Source: Spirochaetaceae bacterium (GTDB lineage Bacteria > Spirochaetota > Spirochaetia > Treponematales > Treponemataceae). From it: 9,435 nucleotides of DNA. The translations under genes were made by a program, and so were the position numbers. The first letter of the stretch is position 1. Each line of letters starts with the position of its first letter. The notes under the pieces are model-generated. The model was not told where the DNA came from, made no database searches, and saw only the letters and a list, made by a program, of their open reading frames with translations. Of the stretch, positions 1 to 6,700 are shown piece by piece. Location of the stretch: contig JAISVD010000268.1 in the NCBI GenBank assembly GCA_031271875.1, positions 1 to 9,435 of the forward strand. The letters run 5' to 3'.

Positions 1-110
1 TCAGGGTTGTTACATCTTCCTTCAGAATCGTCACGTCTTCTTTCAGGGTTGTTACATCTTCCTTCAGAATTATCACGTCTTTTTTCAGGGTTGTTACATC
101 TTCTTTCAGA
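1..110. repeat. 42-bp tandem repeat, about 2.6 units, inside the coiled-coil gene
   Basis: Units begin at 1, 43 and 85, each opening with tcagggttgttacatctt. Units 1 and 2 differ at only 3 of 42 positions. Unit 3 follows the pattern for about 26 bases (one mismatch) and then diverges. The array probably continues left of the window. Since 42 bases are 14 codons, each unit encodes exactly two heptads, and changes in copy number would keep the reading frame. Confidence 0.85.
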
Positions 111-232
111 GAGGTGATATCCCCTCTCATTATTTCCTGGCTCTGTTCTATCCGTTTCTGTCCGCACTTTAAATCGCCTACATCCTCTACGAGTATCTCA
201 AGCATGGAAAGTATTTTTGTTTCTCCATTCAT
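1..232 (-). CDS. Heptad-repeat coiled-coil protein, N-terminal part (runs off left edge)
   Basis: Reading the minus strand from the ATG at 232-230 gives an open frame of 77 codons with no stop before the window edge, so the C-terminus is missing. The protein starts MNGETKILSMLEILVEDVGD. From about residue 42 it becomes a regular run of LKEDVTT / LKEDVTI heptads, with Leu and Val spaced 4 and 3 apart as in the d and a positions of a canonical coiled coil. Thr fills the other inward-leaning places and Lys/Glu/Asp lie outside. There is no signal peptide or membrane segment, so it is probably a cytoplasmic oligomer. The start is supported by a GGGGGA ribosome-binding site about 5 bases upstream and by a promoter at 250-278. 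I do not recognise a family, and such low-complexity sequence would give unreliable matches. The gene is AT-rich compared with the rest of the window. It is transcribed divergently from the macro-domain gene, which gives no clear hint of function. Confidence 0.75.
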   Translation of the reverse strand, partial: MNGETKILSMLEILVEDVGDLKCGQKRIEQSQEIMRGDITSLKEDVTTLKKDVIILKEDVTTLKEDVTILKEDVTTL

Positions 233-249
233 ATCTGTCCCCCATTTTG

Positions 250-278
250 ATTATACCACTCAAGAGAGTTTCTGTCCC
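250..278 (-). promoter_or_regulatory. Sigma-70-type promoter for the coiled-coil gene
   Basis: On the minus strand a perfect TATAAT (positions 255-250) is preceded, after a 17-base spacer, by GGGACA (278-273), which matches four of six bases of TTGACA. The predicted start of transcription, near 243, leaves a leader of only about 11 bases. That leader contains the GGGGGA ribosome-binding site just before the ATG at 232. Identified by eye only. Confidence 0.6.
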
Positions 279-310
279 TCCTGTTATTATATTTATCGTT
301 CATATCCCGC

Positions 311-338
311 ACTTTTCAGTAAAAGTTTCAGTAAAAGT
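311..338. repeat. Operator-like 12-bp tandem repeat with palindrome, abutting the -35 box
   Basis: TTCAGTAAAAGT occurs twice in direct succession (315-326 and 327-338) with no mismatch. The first copy also forms the right half of an inverted repeat, ACTTTT (311-316), CAGT, AAAAGT (321-326). The second copy ends on the first base of the plus-strand -35 hexamer. Placement next to the promoter suggests a binding site for a regulator or an UP-like element. The regulator is unknown. Chance repetition in an AT-rich spacer is possible. Confidence 0.45.
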
Positions 339-366
339 TGGAAAAAAGTTCCGGCTGGTTTATACT
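338..366 (+). promoter_or_regulatory. Sigma-70-type promoter for the macro-domain/thioesterase operon
   Basis: TTGGAA (338-343, four of six consensus bases) and TATACT (361-366, five of six) are separated by 17 bases. Transcription would start near 373, leaving a leader of about 79 bases before the ATG at 452. No other strong promoter is visible for the two plus-strand genes. Confidence 0.6.
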
Positions 367-384
367 GAAAGGCACAACGGTACA

Positions 385-430
385 TCCGTCCTACAAGCAG
401 CAGGGGTTGCGGAACAAACTTCCGGACGGA
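385..430 (+). promoter_or_regulatory. Possible stem in the 5' leader of the macro-domain gene
   Basis: TCCGTCC (385-391) and GGACGGA (424-430) are perfectly complementary over 7 bases and enclose 32 bases. They lie between the predicted transcription start and the ribosome-binding site at 442-448. A competing short hairpin, TTCCG-GA-CGGAA, could use the same right arm. No known riboswitch motif is recognisable. The element may simply be a leader structure. Confidence 0.3.
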
Positions 431-451
431 AATAGTATTATAGAGGTGTCA

Positions 452-973
452 ATGAAAATCGAAATCATACAGGGTGATATAACAAAAGAGGAAACAGGGG
501 CGATTGTGAATGCCGCCAATCCGGCGCTCGCCGGGGGCGGAGGCGTTGACGGCGCGATACACCGCGCTGCGGGACCGGAACTGTTGGAAGCGTGCAGAAA
601 GATAATAGCCGAAATCGGGAAGTGTCCGCCGGGGGAAGCGGTCATCACAGACGGGTTCAGGCTGAAAAGCAGATATGTGATACACACGGTCGGCCCTGTA
701 TGGCACGGCGGCATCCGGGGGGAACGAGAACTGCTGGAGAACTGCTACCGGAACTGCATGAGACTCGCCGGGGAAAACGGCATAGAAAGCGTTTCCTTCC
801 CCAATATCAGTACCGGGGTATACGGATTTCCCAAACAGGAGGCCGCCCGCATCGTGGGGGCCTTCTTCAAAGGACTAGCCGACAACGACTCCTCCTCTGT
901 TAAAACCATCCGTTTTGTCTGTTTTGACAGGGAAAACTATACTTTATACAGAACAGAATTCGGATACGATTAG
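452..973 (+). CDS. ymdB: Macro-domain ADP-ribosyl/O-acetyl-ADP-ribose hydrolase (YmdB/MacroD type)
   Basis: A 173-residue single-domain protein, close to the 177 residues of E. coli YmdB. The family binds ADP-ribose and hydrolyses O-acetyl-ADP-ribose, and members remove ADP-ribose from acidic side chains, in the cytoplasm. The N-terminal strand ends in QGDIT (residues 7-11; Asp9 is the expected adenine contact). NAANPALAGGGGVDGAIHR (20-38) holds the catalytic loop, with Asn23 and Asp33 matching YmdB Asn25 and Asp35. CPPGEAVIT and VIHTVGPVW follow, and FPNISTGVYGFP is the phosphate-binding loop near residue 115-126. The ATG at 452 is chosen because GAGG lies 5 bases before it and the macro fold begins at once. 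A further in-frame TTG at 338 is part of the promoter. The gene is first in a two-gene unit, 26 bases before the thioesterase. E. coli YmdB also modulates RNase III; whether this one does cannot be seen. Confidence 0.95.
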   Translation: MKIEIIQGDITKEETGAIVNAANPALAGGGGVDGAIHRAAGPELLEACRKIIAEIGKCPPGEAVITDGFRLKSRYVIHTVGPVWHGGIRGERELLENCYRNCMRLAGENGIESVSFPNISTGVYGFPKQEAARIVGAFFKGLADNDSSSVKTIRFVCFDRENYTLYRTEFGYD

Positions 974-999
974 GGACACGCTCTGGGAGGAAATTCGGC

Positions 1000-1371
1000 A
1001 TGGACACCTTTACTCTGGTAAGAACGGAACATCTGAACCACCACGGGAAACTGTTCGGGGGACAGCTCCTGAAATGGGTTGACGAATACGCCTGGCTTGC
1101 GGCGTCAAAGGATTTTTACGGCACTGTGCTGGTCACCCGCGCGATGGATAACAGCGAATTCAAATATCCGGTACCCAACGGAACGATCCTCCGTTTCCAT
1201 ATCAACCGCATCAGAACCGGAACAACCTCGGCCGCCTATTCGGTGGATGTATTCGCGGAGATGCAGGGATATAAAGAGGAACGGCTCATATTTTCCAACC
1301 GTGTCACCTTTGTGTCCGTAGACGAACTGGGCCGGAAGACGCCCCTCGGTTCCGGGACAGCCCCGGACTGA
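1000..1371 (+). CDS. Hotdog-fold acyl-CoA thioesterase (YciA/ACOT family)
   Basis: A 123-residue cytoplasmic enzyme expected to hydrolyse acyl-CoA to free acid and CoA. The N-terminal signature HLNHHGKLFGGQLLKWVDE (residues 11-29) is the hallmark of this family. It has the N-x-x-G-x-x-FGG turn leading into the central hotdog helix and the conserved Asp28 that serves in catalysis. The later F-x-x-P-V-x-x-G pattern (FKYPVPNG), the R-x-G-T-T-S segment and a final V-x-F strand complete one hotdog domain. Such proteins work as dimers or hexamers of dimers. The length is slightly below the usual 130-160 residues, with a short C-terminal tail. The ATG at 1000 follows GGGAGG (985-990) by 9 bases. It lies 26 bases after the macro-domain gene and is very probably cotranscribed. 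Chain-length preference cannot be told from sequence. It meets pbpC tail to tail, 30 bases away. Confidence 0.93.
   Translation: MDTFTLVRTEHLNHHGKLFGGQLLKWVDEYAWLAASKDFYGTVLVTRAMDNSEFKYPVPNGTILRFHINRIRTGTTSAAYSVDVFAEMQGYKEERLIFSNRVTFVSVDELGRKTPLGSGTAPD
1351..1367. terminator. Weak hairpin at the convergent ends of the thioesterase and pbpC genes
   Basis: TCCGGG (1351-1356) and CCCGGA (1362-1367) can pair over 6 GC-rich bases with a 5-base loop, overlapping the last codons of the thioesterase gene. No T-run follows on either strand, so this is not a canonical intrinsic terminator. It is simply the only noteworthy hairpin near the junction. The 30-base gap (1372-1401) holds a second, even weaker one (GTAGT 1388-1392 / ACTAC 1401-1405). 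Confidence 0.2.
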
Positions 1372-1401
1372 AGGATCCCTCAAGACCGTAGTCTGCCGGT
1401 A

Positions 1402-3738
1402 CTACTCCACGGAAAAACTCACCGACACGGATTCACCGCCGCTGCTTACGGTCAGCAGATGCTTTCCCTGCTCATAGGGCAGATAAAACCGGAAAGGCCG
1501 CTGCACAGTATACGAGGCGTTGCCGTCATATTCAACAGACAGACTATCCTCCGCCCCCCCGATAACCTCCACAGGTATACCGGTCTGCTCTGCGGGGGTT
1601 CCGGGATGAAACAGGAAAACAAAGCCCTCCCGGGGGGTGACAATGTGCAGCTCCGAACCGGCGTGGTCGATATCCCCCTGTCTGGGGACGGAAAAGAACC
1701 AGCTCTGGTATTCGGCGGGATAGACCACAGAGGAGCGTCCGTTTTCCATCCGGTGCCAGGTACAATCGGGAAGAACCGTATCGCGGTGTACATATTCGGG
1801 GACAGAGGAGAGACAGGCTTCCGTGGGAGCCATGCCGGAAAGGGAACATACGGGCGTGAGGGAAAACTGCTCCGGGACGGGAAAGGATGGATCCCTGTCC
1901 CGCTGGAGAAAAACAAGCGTATCCCGTGCCACTGCCGCAGGGACAGAGCTTCCGGTTTTTCCGATGACCGTTTCTCCGGTAAAGTTGCCCATCCATACGG
2001 CAACGGAATAGAGCGGAGTGGCCCCAAGGGCGGTAATATTCTGGTATTGGTTGGCTGTCCCTGTTTTGAATATCGCCGGGAAAGGGGTTGAAAAATTTCT
2101 TCCCCCGCCGAAGGCGAGAACCCTCGCGTTTCTGTCGGAGAGAAAGGAACAGAGGATACGGGCGGTGTCCGCGGAGATAACCCGGAGCGGCCTCTCCCCG
2201 GAGCCACTCCCAGCGGAATCCTGCTTTGTCCACACCAGGGGAACCACTGTTCCGTCCCGTGGAAAAACGCTGAACCCGTGGACAAGTTCCGCGATGGTGA
2301 CCGGCGCGTTGCCCAGAGCAAGCCCCAAGCCGGCATAATCTGCAGCATCCTCCAGTGACGCAAAACCGAGGGAGGAGAGAAAAGCCGTATAGTTTCGTAT
2401 TCCCAGACGGTAAAGCAGGTAGACAGCGGGGATATTCAGACTCGACGCCAGCGCCTCCCGAAGGCGCACGGGGCCGTTGAAACGGTTGTTGAAATTCTGC
2501 GGAATATACACCTCTCCGGTACCGAAATTCATGGGGATGTCGGCGAGAACATCATGAGGCGCAAACCCGTTCTCCAGGGCCAGCGCGTACAGAAAAGGTT
2601 TCATGGCGCTTCCGGGCTGATTCCGGGTCAATACTCCGTCAATCTGCCCGGCGGCTTCGGCATTGTTGTAATCGGCGCTGCCGACCCACGCCAGAATCTC
2701 GCCGGTTCTGTTGTCCATAACGATTGCCGCACCGTTGGTCAGCCGGGATTCATAATACCTTGTCACGTTTGACGAAATCAGGTCTTCAATATATTGCTGG
2801 AGGGAGATATCCACAGAAAGTACCAGCTCACCCCGCGAAGCCCCTTCCATGGAAGAGCCTGAGAATTCTGTCAGTACATAACGGACAAAATGGGGCATCA
2901 GGAAGGGATAGGAAAAACGCTTCACCTGTTCCGAAGCATACCGCCAGTCATCTTCGGTGATAGAGAGCAGGCGCGGCTGCCTCCCTGCAGGAGGCGGCCG
3001 CTCTGCGGCAGCCTGATCCTCAACAAAGCGCGCATGGAGCTGCTTCGCCGCATTGATGCAGGCTTCGCTCTGATAGAGCGGATTGTATGCCGAAGGCCGA
3101 CGGGGAATCACCGCAAGGCAGAACATCTGTGAGGGAGAGAGCATTGAAAGTCCGGAGGAGAAAAAAGTCCGCGCCGCGGAGGTTACCCCTTCAACCTGAT
3201 AACCAAAGGGAATGGAGTTGAGGTAGAGCTCCAGAATCTCATCTTTTGAGAGCCGCATTTCAAGCCGCAGGGCGTTCCAGGCTTCGGCGATCTTCGCGCC
3301 TAAGGTGCGGGAGCGCGGCGGGGATATGATACGGGCAAGCTGCATGGTGATCGTGGAAGCGCCGCTCACCCGCCTGCCGCCGCGGATATTCTGGTACGCC
3401 GCCCGCAGTACCGCCCGGAGATCAATGCCCCGGTGACTGTAGAACCGCATATCCTCGGCGGCGATAAACGCCGCAGCCAGTTCAGGAGGGATCTCATTCA
3501 GCGGGGAAAACTCCCGCCTGAGGCCGTTATCGAGGGGAGGAATCTGAATCAGCTCCCTGTTGCGATCATAGAGGCGGAGACTGTAGGGCCGGTTTCTGAA
3601 GGCATCAAGTTCCCTGTAGGGCAGAAACCGGAGAAGCAGAAAGAACAGTACGGCGGCAAGAACAATACCCGCCGCAATAACAGCGGCGGGCCGGGTCTCT
3701 CTTTTTGGAGGGAGACCTCTTTTTTTCGCGCTATTCAA
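1402..3738 (-). CDS. pbpC: Penicillin-binding protein 1C (bifunctional transglycosylase/transpeptidase)
   Basis: A class A PBP of 778 residues from the TTG at 3738-3736. A short basic cytoplasmic tail (NSAKKRGLPPKRETR) leads to one membrane anchor at about 18-37, so the catalytic domains lie in the periplasm. The GT51 glycosyltransferase domain shows EDMRFYSHRG (95-104, catalytic Glu95), GASTITMQLAR (126-136), KIAEAWNAL (149-157, Glu152 as second acidic residue), SKDEILELYLN and the PSAYNP box. The transpeptidase domain shows SAMK (377-380, acyl-enzyme Ser377), SLN (433-435) and KTGTA (558-562). A C-terminal beta domain of the BiPBP_C type occupies about 697-778. All catalytic motifs are intact. 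The TTG start overlaps the macroglobulin stop by 8 bases; GGAG lies about 12 bases upstream, so translation is probably coupled. The alternative GTG at 3822 would overlap by 92 bases and add a tail before the anchor with no family resemblance. The partnership with the upstream macroglobulin matches yfhM-pbpC of E. coli. Confidence 0.96.
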   Translation of the reverse strand: MNSAKKRGLPPKRETRPAAVIAAGIVLAAVLFFLLLRFLPYRELDAFRNRPYSLRLYDRNRELIQIPPLDNGLRREFSPLNEIPPELAAAFIAAEDMRFYSHRGIDLRAVLRAAYQNIRGGRRVSGASTITMQLARIISPPRSRTLGAKIAEAWNALRLEMRLSKDEILELYLNSIPFGYQVEGVTSAARTFFSSGLSMLSPSQMFCLAVIPRRPSAYNPLYQSEACINAAKQLHARFVEDQAAAERPPPAGRQPRLLSITEDDWRYASEQVKRFSYPFLMPHFVRYVLTEFSGSSMEGASRGELVLSVDISLQQYIEDLISSNVTRYYESRLTNGAAIVMDNRTGEILAWVGSADYNNAEAAGQIDGVLTRNQPGSAMKPFLYALALENGFAPHDVLADIPMNFGTGEVYIPQNFNNRFNGPVRLREALASSLNIPAVYLLYRLGIRNYTAFLSSLGFASLEDAADYAGLGLALGNAPVTIAELVHGFSVFPRDGTVVPLVWTKQDSAGSGSGERPLRVISADTARILCSFLSDRNARVLAFGGGRNFSTPFPAIFKTGTANQYQNITALGATPLYSVAVWMGNFTGETVIGKTGSSVPAAVARDTLVFLQRDRDPSFPVPEQFSLTPVCSLSGMAPTEACLSSVPEYVHRDTVLPDCTWHRMENGRSSVVYPAEYQSWFFSVPRQGDIDHAGSELHIVTPREGFVFLFHPGTPAEQTGIPVEVIGGAEDSLSVEYDGNASYTVQRPFRFYLPYEQGKHLLTVSSGGESVSVSFSVE
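3731..3738 (-). promoter_or_regulatory. Stop/start overlap linking macroglobulin and pbpC translation
   Basis: The sequence ttgaatag on the minus strand contains the pbpC TTG (3738-3736) and the macroglobulin TAG (3733-3731) in different frames. A ribosome finishing the macroglobulin could restart here. The start codon is weak and its Shine-Dalgarno-like GGAG is rather far away, consistent with dependence on coupling and with less PBP1C than macroglobulin. Confidence 0.55.
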
Positions 3739-6700
3739 TGGTGTAGAGAACTCCGCTTGTTCTTCCGAATATCTCCGGTTCGTACATACATTCAGCCTGA
3801 ACCGGCGGCGTGGGATATACACCCCTGCGGGCGGTCCTGAACAGGAATTCTACAGTACGCTCCCCTTTGCTGAACCGGTTCCAGAAATACCGAACCTCAT
3901 TATCCATGATCTCCTGATGACTTATCCCGGACCAATAGTATCCTTCATCCGAACCCTTCCGCAGGGAGCGCTCGTCGTGGGAAGCCGTGGTAGTAAACGC
4001 GGCGTTCAGCACCTCCGCCCCGGAGGGTATCGGTACCCGGAGCGCCATATAGGTTCTGTCACGGCCTGAGGAGACTTTTACCACTGCCCGGTAGGTTTTC
4101 CCGCTGACCAGCGCGCTGCCGGTGACCTCCTTCCCGGTATCGATGTCATATACCGCAAGATACAGACCCAGCCCCTCATCCCGGTAGCTCTGTAGTTCCG
4201 AGGGGAGCGCGTAGGCAAGGGAGACCGTGTAATGCATCGCCCCGGTACCCTCTCTGGTCACACTGAGGGGCAGCATGGTATCCCGTTCAAGACCGGAGAG
4301 AGGAGATTCCCTGAAGTCAAAGGCCCCGCTCACCGGTTTTGCCGCGACGCCTGCAAAATGGGCGGAGAGCAGCTCATTGCCGGAGAGGGATATGGTTCCC
4401 GTAACGTCGGTTGCGGTGAGGTTTTCAGCGCGGATATATGCATCCACTGCGGAGAGAACCCGGGCGGTAGATGCGGTATTTTCCCAATACCCGGCGGAAC
4501 GCATGGTCTCAAGGAGGGAGAACACCAGCCGCCGATTCATGTCATCATGAGGATACTGCTGAACAAAAAACTCAAGGGTAAGAGCGAGCTGCTCCACGGG
4601 CTTTCCGTAATACCAGTACCACCCGCTTCTGTTCATCGGATCAGTGAGATCGACCCCCCGGGCCGTGGGCCTGAGGAGGTTGCGTATCTTCCCGGCAACA
4701 GAAGCGGCGTCATCGGTTCTTCCGATAGCGCGGTATGTCATTCCCACAAACGATAGCACGGCGGCATCGATTTTTTCCTGCCCCGCGAGTTCCGCCAGCC
4801 AGGAAGCGTTCACCGGCTGTCCGTTGCGGGAGAGTACATACAGGATATACGATTGCAGATAGGAGCGGGAGTAATACGCCCCATTTTCAGCGTTCCATTT
4901 CCGCATCTCCTCATATTTCCCGATCAGCCAGGAGCAGAGGGCATCGATATTCAGGGACGATGGAATGGACAGCCCCTTTTCCTTTGCCGCCGCCAGGATG
5001 TGGGCGATTCTGGCGGATACATAGATATCCGCTTCCGTATTGCTGGACCAGTAGGGGAACCCTCCGTTCCGTAACTGCACTTTTGCCCACTCCTTCAATT
5101 CGGATTCAACCACAGCCCGGGGATCGGAGACAGCGGTCCTGAGTCCGAAGGCATCGATGTATTCACCAAAGAGAACCAGCGGAAGTATCGCGGAACTGCG
5201 CTGCTCAAGACAGCCGTAGGGATATCTGAACAGATAAGTGACCGAGGAATCGAGCATCCCCAGCATGGTCGCGTCCAGGGTTACCGAGAGAGCGCCCACC
5301 CCGTTGTCGGCAAAGGAGGGAATAACCACGGACTCAACCCCGGATGACGCATCAGCGGGAACAGTGCCGACAGTGGTAACGGTTTCCATCACATAGGGGC
5401 GCTCAATGATGAGTTCCTGTACCAGCCGTTCGTTGAGGATGTCCGAATTGATGGTAAAATTCAGCGTAACATACCCTTCAGTGACCCCGGCTACGTCAAA
5501 GTAAACGACGGCGTTCTCCCCGCTCTTTACCGTAACGGTGTGCTCTGCGGGGCCGTCAACAAAGGCTTCACCGGCGGGCTTGAAACGCCCGGAGGCGTTG
5601 TTGATCCCCTGATCGGGTTCTCCAATGCCGAGGGAAACGGTAATTTTCCGGGAAACCGAATCGAGGTTTGTTATCAGTACGCCAGCCTCTGCGGTGTCCC
5701 GCTCCCTGAGCCTGCGGGGAAGAACCTCTTTGACATTTATCCTGTTCTGAGCCGCTAACTCGGTCTCCTTCAGAGAGAACAGATCACCGCAGTTTCCGAA
5801 CACGGTCACCCGGTAGGTGGTAAGTGAGTCGGGGAGTTTGAAGGTGCAGGTCACTTTTCCGTTTTTGTCCGTCACCAGCATGGGTTCGAAGACGGCTGTG
5901 GGGTTAAAGTCCTTCCGCTCCTCTATCTTTGATCCCTCCTCGCCGTCACCGCCGGAAAGGTTCTTGACGCTGTAGGTTACCGGATCCATCAGCCAGGCCC
6001 GGGAGTCACCGCCGTTCACCGAAAGGGGGAACCGGCCTTCATTGTAAAAATACGATATCGGATCCGGCACATGGTAGTTTATAAGATCCAACACTCCCCG
6101 ATCCACCGCCATCAGGGTCAGTTCCGCATTGGCAAGGGGTTTGCCGTTCCTCTCGGCAGTGAGGGTCACAGTGACCTCCTCGCCGGGACGGTACGTCTTT
6201 TTGTCGCTTTCCACTTTTACGGAAAACGCTTTTCCCCGGGGATTAACCCGCAGTTTTGCCACGCCGTAATATCCCTTGGGCTTATCCAGGTCTGCGGTTC
6301 CGTAGGTGTGGGTCGGCTCTCCGGTACGCACGGAATAGGATGAAACCGACACATACACCACCGGAAGATAGTTTCGTGCGATGGGAATATCGATGACCGA
6401 AACAGGCTCCTCAAACCGGCGGACCTCTTCGGTATAGATTCCGTCACGCTCAACGGTGATGAGATACCAGCCCGCGGGCAGGGAGCTCTGCATGAGTATT
6501 TTCGCCGTATCCCCGGGATTGTATATCTCCTGATCCGGAGTAAGCTGTATTTCGGAAGAGTTGTACCTGTTCCAGTAACTTCCGCCGGAACCGGTAACAT
6601 AAAAAGAGTTCTCCGTAAGAACCTTCCGCCCTTCGGCATCAGCGGCTGTAAGGCGCAGGGTGTAATACCCGGCCTTTGAGGGCTTGACCTTGAAACTTCC

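Noticed and set aside
1..110. CRISPR-like or intergenic repeat array
   Set aside because: The units are directly contiguous without unique spacers, have a 14-codon period and stay in one open frame that makes ideal heptads. They are coding repeats.
114..435. Small plus-strand open frames across the coiled-coil gene and intergenic region
   Set aside because: They are antisense to the heptad gene or cross both promoters, lack ribosome-binding sites and show low-complexity translations.
338..451. Longer macro-domain protein starting at the TTG at 338
   Set aside because: That codon is the -35 box of the predicted promoter, and its 38 extra residues have no family resemblance. The ATG at 452 has a good ribosome-binding site and starts directly before the conserved fold.
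1372..1405. Intrinsic bidirectional terminator between the convergent genes
   Set aside because: The only hairpins are 5-6 bp stems without a T-run on either strand, so termination here is unproven.
1459..2091. 210-codon plus-strand open frame antisense to pbpC
   Set aside because: It overlaps the KTG and C-terminal parts of an intact PBP1C, has no domain and no convincing ribosome-binding site.
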